Position numbers and translations under genes: made by a program. A DNA stretch of 12,760 nucleotides from Pyrodictiaceae archaeon (lineage in GTDB: Archaea > Thermoproteota > Thermoprotei_A > Sulfolobales > Pyrodictiaceae): contig JALTYD010000108.1 of the NCBI GenBank assembly GCA_027046525.1, positions 2,711-15,470 on the forward strand, given 5' to 3'. A model generated the notes under the pieces. That model was not told the DNA's origin, made no database searches, and worked only from the letters and a program-made list of their open reading frames with translations. Each line of letters begins with the position of its first letter. Within the stretch, counting starts at the first letter, position 1. Positions 6,086 to 12,743 of the stretch are shown piece by piece.

Positions 6086-7948
6086 CTAGCGCTTCCTCGC
6101 AAAGTAGATAACTAGTGCTACTAGTACTACTACGACAATAGCAATAGCAATGTAAGTAGTACTTACTCCTGGTGCTGGAGTTGTAGATACTGGAGATGGA
6201 CTAGGTGTTGGTGTAGGTGAAGGTGATATTGCTGGACTAGGTGTTGTTGGTGATGGTGTTGGAGATGGACTAGGAGATGGCGAAGGACTAGGAGATGGTG
6301 ATGGCGGAGTAGTAGCAGTAACTGGTTCTAGAGCTATAAATGACCAGAACTGTGCTGGCATCATAATAGGCGATAATACCCACCCCTTGAATCTATCTAT
6401 ACGGTATAGATAAGCCTCTTGTATATGTACAAGTGGTATATATGGTATATCTTTAGCAACAATTTCTTGTATCTTCCATAGCAATTCTCTCCTCTTCTCA
6501 ACATCGACAGTCATACGCTGCTGCTCTAACAATTTATCAACTTCTGGGTTCTTGTACTCTGCTGTATTAAAACCACCTTTCTTGGCACCAGAACTATGTA
6601 GTATTAAATACCAGTCATCAGGATCAGTAAGCCATATACCTATAATAATCATCTCAAAGTCATGGTCGAGCAACTTAGATACAACAGTTCTATGGTCTAA
6701 TGCTTTAACATCAACTTTAATCCCTACTTGAGAGAACCAGTCTTTAACCATCTCAGCAATCCTTATCCTATCAGGATATATTGTAGAAGCTAGTAGCTCA
6801 AATTCTAGCTTAGTACCATTAGGAGTCTCTCTGATACCATCGCCATCACGATCAACAAAACCAAGCTTATCGAGAATCTCTCTAGCTTTATCTAGGTTAA
6901 ATGGATAGAGCTTCTCTTTCTCTAACCCAGGCTTATACCACTTCTGAGGCATCTCTCCAAACACAGGAGCCATAGTACCAAGACTACCTGGATCAGCACG
7001 TCCACCATAGACAATCTGTACAATCTTATTAACATCAATAGCATACAGCATAGCTTCTCTAAACTCCTTGATATTAAATGGATACTTAGTAAGCATCACA
7101 GTGATATACTGGAAGTATATAGGCTTACGGAAATGTATTTCTAGTGCTGGATCAGCATCAGCTTTCTTCATAGCTTCTGGCACTAAGTGAGGAGGTATAA
7201 ACAAGTTGTTCATAGCATCAATTTCTCCTTTAATAGTAGCCATATAAGCTGCATCGCTACTCTTATAGATTTTAAAGATAACACAATCTATCTTCGGAGC
7301 ACCAGCCCAGTAGTCAGGGTTCTTCTCGAGAACAATATAATCACCAGCTTTTCTCTCCTTCCAGACGAAGGGTCCTGTACCGATAGGGTTCTCGAAATTA
7401 GAGAAAGTCATTGGATCTTCAATTTTTTCCCACTTATCCTTCTTCACGATAAAGAGGAAAGCTAGAGCTGGCTCAAAAGCAGCATATGGGTACTTCAACT
7501 TAATAGCAACAGTATAATCATCAATAACCCATACTCTCTCAATAGGCTCCCAGACATTAGAACGTGTCGGGAACTGATACTCTACAGTAAGATTAAGAGT
7601 AAAAGCAACATCTTCAGCAGTAAGCTCTGTACCATCATGCCACTTAACACCACGCTTCAAGTAGAAGATCCAAAGAGTACCATTCTCTTTAACTTCAACT
7701 CTCTCAGCAAGCCATGGTACAAAACTACCATTAGGAGCCTGTCTATATAGAGTATCATATACTAGCTCCATAACAGAGAACTCATCAATCAACGACTGCA
7801 TAAATGGATTCATAGTAAGTAGATCAGATCTCAACGATACTCTAACACACTGCTTAGCTTCTGCACTAACACTAGGTAGTACTAACATAGGAGCTAACAT
7901 AGACACTAAGACAGACAATACGAAAACAAAACTAGCTCTCTTTAACAC
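6086..7948 (-). CDS. dppA: Extracellular solute-binding protein, SBP family 5 (DppA/OppA type), membrane anchored
   Basis: This 620-residue protein captures solute outside the cell for the DppBC permeases. It has a signal peptide at 1-29 (positive MLKRA, hydrophobic core, VSA cleavage) and a family 5 binding domain at about 35-540. Family signatures include LTMNPFMQSLIDEF, MELVYDTLYR, VKWHDGTELTAEDVAFTLN, IGTGPFVWKERKAGDYIVLEKNPDYW, and a C-terminal domain with DWFSQVGIKVDVKALD. A Pro/Ser/Thr linker of about 50 residues (543-592), rich in PSPSPS and probably glycosylated, leads to a membrane helix (about 598-616) ending in ARKR. This C-terminal anchor replaces a lipoprotein anchor, as in other crenarchaeal binding proteins. 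The start is GTG, supported by AGGAGGGA at 7956-7963, seven bases away. Solute specificity (peptide or oligosaccharide) cannot be read from the sequence. Confidence 0.95.
   Translation of the reverse strand: MLKRASFVFVLSVLVSMLAPMLVLPSVSAEAKQCVRVSLRSDLLTMNPFMQSLIDEFSVMELVYDTLYRQAPNGSFVPWLAERVEVKENGTLWIFYLKRGVKWHDGTELTAEDVAFTLNLTVEYQFPTRSNVWEPIERVWVIDDYTVAIKLKYPYAAFEPALAFLFIVKKDKWEKIEDPMTFSNFENPIGTGPFVWKERKAGDYIVLEKNPDYWAGAPKIDCVIFKIYKSSDAAYMATIKGEIDAMNNLFIPPHLVPEAMKKADADPALEIHFRKPIYFQYITVMLTKYPFNIKEFREAMLYAIDVNKIVQIVYGGRADPGSLGTMAPVFGEMPQKWYKPGLEKEKLYPFNLDKAREILDKLGFVDRDGDGIRETPNGTKLEFELLASTIYPDRIRIAEMVKDWFSQVGIKVDVKALDHRTVVSKLLDHDFEMIIIGIWLTDPDDWYLILHSSGAKKGGFNTAEYKNPEVDKLLEQQRMTVDVEKRRELLWKIQEIVAKDIPYIPLVHIQEAYLYRIDRFKGWVLSPIMMPAQFWSFIALEPVTATTPPSPSPSPSPSPSPSPTPSPTTPSPAISPSPTPTPSPSPVSTTPAPGVSTTYIAIAIVVVVLVALVIYFARKR
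6186..6308 (-). repeat. Degenerate Pro/Ser/Thr codon repeat in the dppA linker
   Basis: Plus-strand units such as GGAGATGGACTAGG and GGTGTTGGTGTAGG recur in tandem, with six-base CC-A/T-TC-N periodicity on the coding strand. They encode the PSPSPSP/TPTPSP stalk, so the repeat is coding. It may vary in length between strains. Confidence 0.7.
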
Positions 7949-7955
7949 TATTAAG

Positions 7956-7963
7956 TCCCTCCT
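7956..7963 (-). promoter_or_regulatory. Ribosome binding site that sets the GTG start of dppA
   Basis: AGGAGGGA on the minus strand lies seven bases before the GTG at 7948. It is one of the strongest ribosome sites in the window and explains use of GTG where no ATG precedes the signal peptide. Confidence 0.75.
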
Positions 7964-8007
7964 ACTATTTACTCATGTTACTAAAGTGGGAACAAATACA
8001 ACTCACT

Positions 8008-8021
8008 AATATATCTTTCGA
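8008..8021 (-). promoter_or_regulatory. Probable BRE/TATA promoter of the dpp operon
   Basis: On the minus strand TCGAAAGATATATTA combines a purine BRE (CGAAA) with a TATA element centred near 8013. That gives a start near 7987 and a leader of about 40 bases. A second candidate, CTTTTATATT at 8031-8040, would start near 8010. Confidence 0.45.
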
Positions 8022-8125
8022 TTAAATCCTAATATAAAAGAAGTTAACCAAAACACTTGCTTATAAGTTATCAAACATTAAACAAACTCATCTGAATTTT
8101 CCTCATAGATCTTAAACATGATAGA

Positions 8126-8136
8126 GAAAAGGAAAA
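8126..8136 (-). terminator. T-rich terminator after tRNA-Gly
   Basis: On the minus strand the sequence reads ATTTTCCTTTTCT about 20 bases after the mature 3' end of the tRNA. Such T-tracts terminate archaeal transcription. Confidence 0.4.
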
Positions 8137-8155
8137 TACAACAATGATATAGTGG

Positions 8156-8231
8156 TGCGGCGGCCGGGAGTTGAACCCGGGATCTCTGGCTTGGCAGGCC
8201 GGCGGCCTAGTCCAGGCTAGACGACCGCCGC
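8156..8231 (-). tRNA. tRNA-Gly (anticodon GCC)
   Basis: The minus strand folds as a cloverleaf. The acceptor GCGGCGG pairs with CCGCCGC and has discriminator A. The T arm is CCGGG-TTCAACT-CCCGG. The anticodon loop CTGCCAA carries GCC, reading GGC and GGT glycine codons. The D arm begins GTCTAGCCTGGACTA. A CCA is encoded directly after the discriminator (8153-8155). Two stem positions do not pair: U11 opposite C24 in the D stem and C28 opposite A42 in the anticodon stem. No intron is present. Confidence 0.95.
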
Positions 8232-8319
8232 ACTCCACTTGGTGGTATTCTCTATCCAAAGTAGTATTTGTTTTTGTCTATACTACTACTCCTAGATATG
8301 TAAGTAGAGTGGATGGGAA

Positions 8320-8333
8320 TGGATATATATTCC
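8320..8333 (+). promoter_or_regulatory. Possible TATA element for tRNA-Glu
   Basis: GGATATATATTCC is a strong A/T core centred near 8327, which predicts a start near 8353, 18 bases before the mature tRNA. The core is nearly palindromic, so direction is taken from the position of the tRNA. Confidence 0.4.
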
Positions 8334-8370
8334 TCTCTTATCTGTGGGTGTATTATTGGCTGCGCGGAGA

Positions 8371-8445
8371 GCCGCGGTAGTATAGCCCGGCCAAGTATGC
8401 GGGCCTTTCAAGCCCGTGACCCGGGTTCAAATCCCGGCCGCGGCA
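8371..8445 (+). tRNA. tRNA-Glu (anticodon TTC)
   Basis: The cloverleaf has acceptor GCCGCGG with CCGCGGC and discriminator A. The D arm starts GTATAGCCCGG. The anticodon stem CGGGC/GCCCG is perfectly paired and holds loop CTTTCAA (anticodon TTC). The T arm is CCGGG-TTCAAAT-CCCGG. All stems pair, with ordinary G-U pairs in the D stem. The 3' CCA is not encoded (TCA follows the discriminator) and must be added. No intron is present. The gene is divergent from the tRNA-Gly gene 139 bases away. Confidence 0.96.
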
Positions 8446-8451
8446 TCATCC

Positions 8452-8487
8452 TCTTTTACTTATATGTATGCTTTTTACTTTTCTTTG
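8452..8487 (+). terminator. Tandem T-tracts after tRNA-Glu
   Basis: TCTTTTACTT, CTTTTTACTT and TTCTTTG follow the tRNA within about 40 bases, typical of archaeal termination. The next gene starts 25 bases later, so its promoter may sit inside this stretch. Confidence 0.45.
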
Positions 8488-8511
8488 ATCTAAACTTTAC
8501 TGGCTGGTAGA

Positions 8512-9876
8512 GTGGAGTTCGATTCTGAGAGACTAGAGTCTTTTATACAAGATAAGATGCGGGAGACAAAGATACCTGGTTTAAGTATAGCTCTTGTTAG
8601 AGGAGAAGAAGTAGTATACACAGGAGGTTTCGGCTTTAGGGATATAGATTATGGCTATCCAGCTGCTCCTTCTACTGTGTATGGGATAGGCTCTGTAACT
8701 AAGTCATTTACAGCACTAGCAGTAATGCAGCTAGTAGAAGAAGGTAAACTCTCTCTCGACGACCCTGTAGAGAAGCATCTATCTATAAAACTGAGGCCTC
8801 TTAATAAGCAAGTTACAATATACCATTTACTAACACATACATCAGGTATACCAGCACTAGCATATGCAGAAGCTCTCATAAGAAACAGAGTAGGTGCTGG
8901 AGCACCTTGGGTTCCACTAGCTTCTCCGGAAGACATACTAGTTTTTATGAGAGATGCCGAGGAGTGGGCGGTATCGCCTCCAGGGACAAAGTTCTACTAC
9001 TTAAACGAAGGCTATGTACTCCTAGGCTTAATAATCTCTAAAACTTCTAGCAAGAGATACGAAGACTATATCCGAGAGAAGATACTGAAACCTCTAGAGA
9101 TGAAAAGAACATATTTCTCGAAAGAAGAAGTTGATCGAGATCCAGATGTAGCAACACCATACATAGTAGATAAAGAAGGTAAACATATCCCAAGTAGGTT
9201 TCCCTATGGTATAACGAGCGATGGAGGACTACTAAGTAATGTACTCGATCTAGCAAAATACATAGCAATGTACCATGGGAGAGGTACTTATAGAGGTACT
9301 GAGATAGTCTCTAGAGAATCTATAGAAATTATGGAGAGAAAACATATCGGTCTACCAGCAAAGCTATTCGGAGATGAAGGCTACGGCTATGGTCTATCAA
9401 TAACAGAGAAATTCCATGGAAGAAAACTAGTATACCATAGTGGCTCAGTACTAGTCTATACTGCATATCTAGCCTATCTACCAGGCGAGAAACTAGGAGT
9501 AGCAGTACTAGCAAATAGTAGTGGTTATCCTCTCTCCTTCATAGGACTCTATGCACTAACACTTGCACTCGGTAAAGACCCTGAGAAACACCTAGAGCCT
9601 CTGAAGAAGGAAAAAATACTCAAAAAGCTAGAAGGTATTTATAAAACCTACAAAGATACTCTAACACTCCAAGTTGAGAAGAAAGGAGATTTCCTATACA
9701 TACTGTATAGAGATAAGTATACTGAGCAACTAACACCCTTAATACCAGAGAAACTAGAAGAAGAATACGCAAAATTCTATACACTAAGCTATGGTAGGAG
9801 AGTAGAAGTAGAATTCATACAGGAGAAAAACAAGACTATATTGCTCTACGAGAGATATAAACTAGTAAAACAATAA
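8512..9876 (+). CDS. Serine hydrolase of the beta-lactamase/CubicO class C (S12) family, Pab87-like
   Basis: This 454-residue serine hydrolase has the penicillin-binding protein fold. The nucleophile motif S-x-x-K is SVTK at 61-64 in YGIGSVTKSFTALAVMQL. The second motif Y-x-N is YLN at 163-165, and the third (KTG position) is HSG at 309-311, as usual in CubicO proteins. HLLTHTSGIP near 105-114 and SDGGLLSNVLDLAKY near 236-250 are also standard. The last 85 residues form a beta-rich C-terminal domain like those added to S12 peptidases. Archaea lack peptidoglycan. The closest described role is the Pyrococcus abyssi Pab87 peptidase/esterase acting on D-amino-acid-containing peptides, but the real substrate is unknown. 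There is no signal peptide, so it is probably cytoplasmic. The GTG start at 8512 follows GGTAGA weakly, and no ATG lies nearby. Confidence 0.92.
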   Translation: MEFDSERLESFIQDKMRETKIPGLSIALVRGEEVVYTGGFGFRDIDYGYPAAPSTVYGIGSVTKSFTALAVMQLVEEGKLSLDDPVEKHLSIKLRPLNKQVTIYHLLTHTSGIPALAYAEALIRNRVGAGAPWVPLASPEDILVFMRDAEEWAVSPPGTKFYYLNEGYVLLGLIISKTSSKRYEDYIREKILKPLEMKRTYFSKEEVDRDPDVATPYIVDKEGKHIPSRFPYGITSDGGLLSNVLDLAKYIAMYHGRGTYRGTEIVSRESIEIMERKHIGLPAKLFGDEGYGYGLSITEKFHGRKLVYHSGSVLVYTAYLAYLPGEKLGVAVLANSSGYPLSFIGLYALTLALGKDPEKHLEPLKKEKILKKLEGIYKTYKDTLTLQVEKKGDFLYILYRDKYTEQLTPLIPEKLEEEYAKFYTLSYGRRVEVEFIQEKNKTILLYERYKLVKQ

Positions 9877-10018
9877 CCCCCTAATGCTAAAACATAATAC
9901 ATAACTATAGTAACGTACAGCTAAGCACAGATAGATATATCTCGCTACAGATGAGAAAAGACTCTACGTACTATAGAACTGCCGTTCCTCGCTATGAACT
10001 CTATCCGATCTATCTATT

Positions 10019-10480
10019 CTAAACCACACCTTTTATCCTCAATAGTGATAGTTCTAGCATTTTATCTATTCGAGACGATTCTACGAGTATAGCTGCTTTT
10101 CCATAACCTTTCCTACCAGGATAAACCTCTCTATGTTCTTTGAGCTTATAGCACTTCTTTATCTCATTAGGTACCTCATCTATATCTAACATCTTTAGTT
10201 TCCCCCTCGGGCCTCTTCTAGCTCTAGCTAGTGTTAGTAGATAACCTTCTCTCTCGTAGTCTTTAACAGGTCTAAATTCTCTAACTATACTACCTCTATG
10301 TAAAGCATATACATGATAACCACTTCTTCCCTCCTCAGGCTTAAAACATAGATCTATGTAGTAAGTCTTGCCGTCATGGAATACTTTATAACCCATGAAT
10401 ATCTCACATCTAGCTTGTTCCTCAGGACTAATACGTATTACACGCTCACCACCTTCAACTAGTACTGCTAATAACAGCAT
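10019..10480 (-). CDS. Conserved-looking hypothetical protein, 153 residues
   Basis: I do not recognise this family. The ATG start is well supported by AGGTGA five bases upstream (10485-10490) and a TATA-like element near 10507-10514. The protein is soluble, basic and mixed alpha/beta. After a short hydrophobic N-terminus (MLLLAVLVEGGERVIRI) comes a Cys/aromatic-rich segment (RCEIFMGYKVF, TYYIDLCFK, YHVYALHRG), then a basic stretch (LARARRGPRGKLK), and a C-terminus with KKCYKLKEH, YPGRKGYGKAAIL and SRIDKMLELSLLRIK. Three cysteines are spread too widely for an obvious zinc site. The basic patches would suit RNA or DNA binding, but that is a guess. It is divergent from the metallophosphoesterase and convergent with the serine hydrolase, so it is a single-gene transcript. 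Confidence 0.75.
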   Translation of the reverse strand: MLLLAVLVEGGERVIRISPEEQARCEIFMGYKVFHDGKTYYIDLCFKPEEGRSGYHVYALHRGSIVREFRPVKDYEREGYLLTLARARRGPRGKLKMLDIDEVPNEIKKCYKLKEHREVYPGRKGYGKAAILVESSRIDKMLELSLLRIKGVV

Positions 10481-10484
10481 GTTT

Positions 10485-10516
10485 TCACCTATTTATCTAA
10501 ATCTTCTATATATACT
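10485..10516 (-). promoter_or_regulatory. TATA element and ribosome site of the 153-residue protein gene
   Basis: On the minus strand AAGTATATATAGAAG (centre near 10511) predicts a start near 10485, right at AGGTGA (10485-10490), five bases before the ATG. The transcript would be nearly leaderless. A second AT-rich site near 10540 would give a longer leader. Confidence 0.45.
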
Positions 10517-10665
10517 TAGAGCAGCCCACATATTTAACACCTATCTATTATTACACTCTAGGACATACTAGTTAGGAGGAAATAAAGCTCTGAGAAGTAC
10601 TTTATGTCAAGCTAAGCTTTAGCTCTATAGAGGCTATAAACAGACTAGCACTAGAACGGGTACAT

Positions 10666-10678
10666 AAGAGTTATAACT
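10666..10678 (+). promoter_or_regulatory. Possible promoter of the metallophosphoesterase gene
   Basis: AAGAGTTATAACTTA contains a purine BRE-like stretch and a TATA core inside the perfect palindrome AGTTATAACT. The start would be near 10700, giving a leader with GAGAGGGA before the ATG at 10721. Another TATA-like site, GGCTATAAAC, lies at 10632-10641. Confidence 0.35.
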
Positions 10679-10720
10679 TAGAGAATTCTCTGGGCACATG
10701 TAGAGAGGGAATACAAGGAT

Positions 10721-11494
10721 ATGAATCTTAGACTATCTAGGAGGAATTTCCTCTTCGCACTAGCTATTGCTACTATAGTCTACTCTATACCTGGAGGTAT
10801 AATAGGCTACCGAAGACTCGAACTAACCCGCTTCAAACTGGGCCTCGGAACTAAGCTACTCTATCTCCCAGATATCCATATACATGAAGTAGGTGAAAGA
10901 GACTACGTAGTAGAGCTAGTAGAGGATATAGATCCAGATATAACGGCTCTAGGAGGAGATCTATGGGATTCTCGACTAGAAACTCTAGAAGCACCACTAA
11001 AGCTAGTAGATACTCTAAAAAAGAAAACAAAACACCTAGTCCTAGTACTAGGTAATCACGAACACTGGGCTCACCAAGATAGAGTAGTAGATCTCAGAGA
11101 AGCACTAAGAGAACTCGAAGATAGAGGCGTAGTAATACTAGTAGATGATAGAATCCACCTAGGAGGTCTAGTACTAGGTGGTATTGACTGGAGAGAGAAT
11201 CCAAAATACTACAGAGACGTAGTAGCAGAGATAGGTGGAACAGACATACTACTAAGTCACTCGCCTGATGTTTTCCCCTATCTCACCCGTAGACAATCAG
11301 TTCTTCTAGCTGGACATACACATGGTGGACAGATATGCCTACCCGGTAGTATAGCTCTAATAACAAATAGCTACTATGGCTACAAATGGGGTCTATATAG
11401 GGATGGAGACAAAACAATGTATGTTGCGAGAGGACTAGGAGAGAAAACTCCACCTAGAATCTATTGTAGTAGAGAAGCACTACTAGTAGAATAG
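10721..11494 (+). CDS. Tat-type exported calcineurin-like metallophosphoesterase (YkuE/YaeI family)
   Basis: This is a 257-residue phosphoesterase with a two-metal centre. All five metal-binding blocks are visible: LPDIHIHE (D51, H53), GGDLWD (D80), LGNHEHW (N112, H113), LLSHSPD (H180) and GHTHGGQ (H199, H201). The GHTHGGQICLPG ending and the overall length match YkuE/YaeI-type enzymes. Residues 5-11 read LSRRNFL, a twin-arginine motif, followed by a hydrophobic helix (about 10-29), so the folded enzyme is probably exported by Tat or stays membrane-tethered; no clear cleavage site is seen. Substrates of archaeal members are not established; phosphodiesters or lipid headgroups are possible. 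The ATG follows GAGGGA by about ten bases. It is monocistronic and convergent with the coiled-coil protein gene. Confidence 0.92.
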   Translation: MNLRLSRRNFLFALAIATIVYSIPGGIIGYRRLELTRFKLGLGTKLLYLPDIHIHEVGERDYVVELVEDIDPDITALGGDLWDSRLETLEAPLKLVDTLKKKTKHLVLVLGNHEHWAHQDRVVDLREALRELEDRGVVILVDDRIHLGGLVLGGIDWRENPKYYRDVVAEIGGTDILLSHSPDVFPYLTRRQSVLLAGHTHGGQICLPGSIALITNSYYGYKWGLYRDGDKTMYVARGLGEKTPPRIYCSREALLVE

Positions 11495-11532
11495 CAGATG
11501 TGAAGACCTTGGTCGGTGTGTATTGTTGGTTG

Positions 11533-11539
11533 TAAAAAA
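11533..11539 (-). terminator. T-run terminator after the coiled-coil protein gene
   Basis: On the minus strand CTTTTTTAC follows the stop codon by about 22 bases, in the 67-base gap between convergent genes. It is the longest uninterrupted T-run in an intergenic stretch here. Confidence 0.45.
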
Positions 11540-11561
11540 GAATGAGTTTACTTTGATCTTG

Positions 11562-12728
11562 CTAGCTGAGAGCACGTTTTAGAGCAAATGTTGTAGCTGC
11601 TGCTACTATTAGGAGTACTACTCCTAGTACTATCATTGCTGTCTGGAGCGAGCCTACAGCTTCTACTAGTCCTTTCTGTGTCTCGTAGATAGTATCTACT
11701 TTACTATTAACATCATTAATAGTGCTTGATAGACTACTTATAGCTTTATCAGTATTTGATGATAGAGTATCTATACTAGTACTTAGAGCTGCTAGCTGGT
11801 TTGATAGCCCTGTTAGTGTTGAGCTTGTAGCATCTGAGAATTGCTGTATAGCTGTAGCATATTCTCCTAGAGCTTTCGTGAGAGAATCTAGAGCATCTCT
11901 TGTCTCTGTTGAGAAGCTCTCAAAAGCTGTAGCTAGACCTGAGACAGACTCTTCAACAGAGCTTACTCTACCCTCGAGAGCTGATATACTAGTTGTGAGC
12001 GTTGTAAGCTGTCCTGCAACTTCAGAGAGCTTAGCAACTATCGATGATGCTATTGCTGAGAGTTCTGAAGAGGCTGCTCTATAGGTCTCTAGTGCTTCTT
12101 CTACCTCGCCTCTAACAAAAAGTGCATCATCTGCACTAGCTAGTCTCTGTTCTAGTACTGAGACTTGTTCTACTTCTTCTCCTACATTAATACCTAGGGC
12201 TTGTGCAGCTTGTAGTAGTGCTTGTACACGGCTCAGTGCTAGGTAGGAGTTGAATCTCTCTATTTCTACAGGTATGTGGTTCAGTATTGTTATCTCGAAT
12301 GTTGTCTCGTTCTGTATTGGTTGTTCACCAGCAGTACCATTTACTTTTACTTCGAGTACTGCTCTACCAATAGTAGCTGATTCTGGCACAAATATTCTGC
12401 CGAGTGCTATGTATCTTATACTATAGGTCTCATTACCAACTTGTACTTCTGTAGGAGCAGCTAATCGGACTACTTCGAGATCAGCTTTTACAACTATTCC
12501 TGCATTTAGTGTTGCAACAGCTTCTACACTCGGTCTTACTTTGGTCAATATGTAGGCTTTTATCTCTATGAGCTGATAACCTCTATAGACAGTATCTTTG
12601 TCGATCTCGAATTTTACAACACGTGGTGTTTCATCCTGGGCAACTACTACTGGTAGTATACTTGTTGCAAATATAGTTATAGTGAGTAGGAATAACGTGA
12701 TAGTAACCTTTGGGGGACTTCTCTTCAT
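11562..12728 (-). CDS. Secreted coiled-coil protein with C-terminal membrane anchor (S-layer stalk-like)
   Basis: This 388-residue protein has four visible parts. A signal peptide occupies 1-31 (MKRSPPK, hydrophobic core, VVA cut). A beta-rich domain (about 35-150) contains three N-glycosylation sequons (GNETY, VNGTAG, QNETT). A helical section covers 150-220. A long coiled coil (about 220-355) shows regular 3-4 spaced Leu/Ile/Val heptads, for example LTTLTTSISALEGRVSSVEE. The C-terminus is a membrane helix (about 361-383) followed by KRALS. The order signal, beta domain, coiled coil, anchor matches the SlaB stalk of Sulfolobales S-layers in layout and length; sequence homology is not shown. 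Roles in anchoring another exoprotein are also possible. The ATG at 12728 sits eight bases after GAGGGAT (12737-12743). A TTG at 12737 overlaps that site and is unlikely. An upstream partner gene would lie outside the window. Confidence 0.85.
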   Translation of the reverse strand: MKRSPPKVTITLFLLTITIFATSILPVVVAQDETPRVVKFEIDKDTVYRGYQLIEIKAYILTKVRPSVEAVATLNAGIVVKADLEVVRLAAPTEVQVGNETYSIRYIALGRIFVPESATIGRAVLEVKVNGTAGEQPIQNETTFEITILNHIPVEIERFNSYLALSRVQALLQAAQALGINVGEEVEQVSVLEQRLASADDALFVRGEVEEALETYRAASSELSAIASSIVAKLSEVAGQLTTLTTSISALEGRVSSVEESVSGLATAFESFSTETRDALDSLTKALGEYATAIQQFSDATSSTLTGLSNQLAALSTSIDTLSSNTDKAISSLSSTINDVNSKVDTIYETQKGLVEAVGSLQTAMIVLGVVLLIVAAATTFALKRALS

Positions 12729-12735
12729 AACTTTC

Positions 12736-12743
12736 AATCCCTC
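12736..12743 (-). promoter_or_regulatory. Ribosome binding site that sets the start of the coiled-coil protein
   Basis: GAGGGATT on the minus strand lies eight bases before the ATG at 12728. It overlaps an in-frame TTG at 12735-12737, which argues for the ATG. The frame stays open to the window edge, so the reading frame alone does not decide the start. Confidence 0.55.

Noticed and set aside
6186..6308. Tandem repeat considered as a CRISPR or mobile repeat
   Set aside because: It is in frame and encodes the Pro/Ser/Thr linker of the binding protein; no spacers and no terminal repeats.
8071..8510. Three short frames across the two tRNA genes
   Set aside because: They translate the cloverleaf sequences (for example ARDPGSNPGRG) and are artefacts of tRNA sequence.
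9933..9942. 10-bp palindrome AGATATATCT
   Set aside because: AT-rich and short, in a gap between convergent gene ends with no promoter need; chance is likely.
9877..10018. Possible C/D box sRNA in the convergent gap (GATGAGA near 9950, ACTG and CCGA further on)
   Set aside because: Neither box C nor box D matches the consensus well and the internal spacing is irregular.
10610..10624. Hairpin AGCTAA-GCT-TTAGCT upstream of the metallophosphoesterase
   Set aside because: Six-base stem with a three-base loop upstream of the likely promoter; no second element supports a riboswitch or terminator.
11722..12084. 120-codon frame antisense to the coiled-coil protein
   Set aside because: Mirror of the Ala/Ser/Leu-rich heptads; no start signal or motifs.
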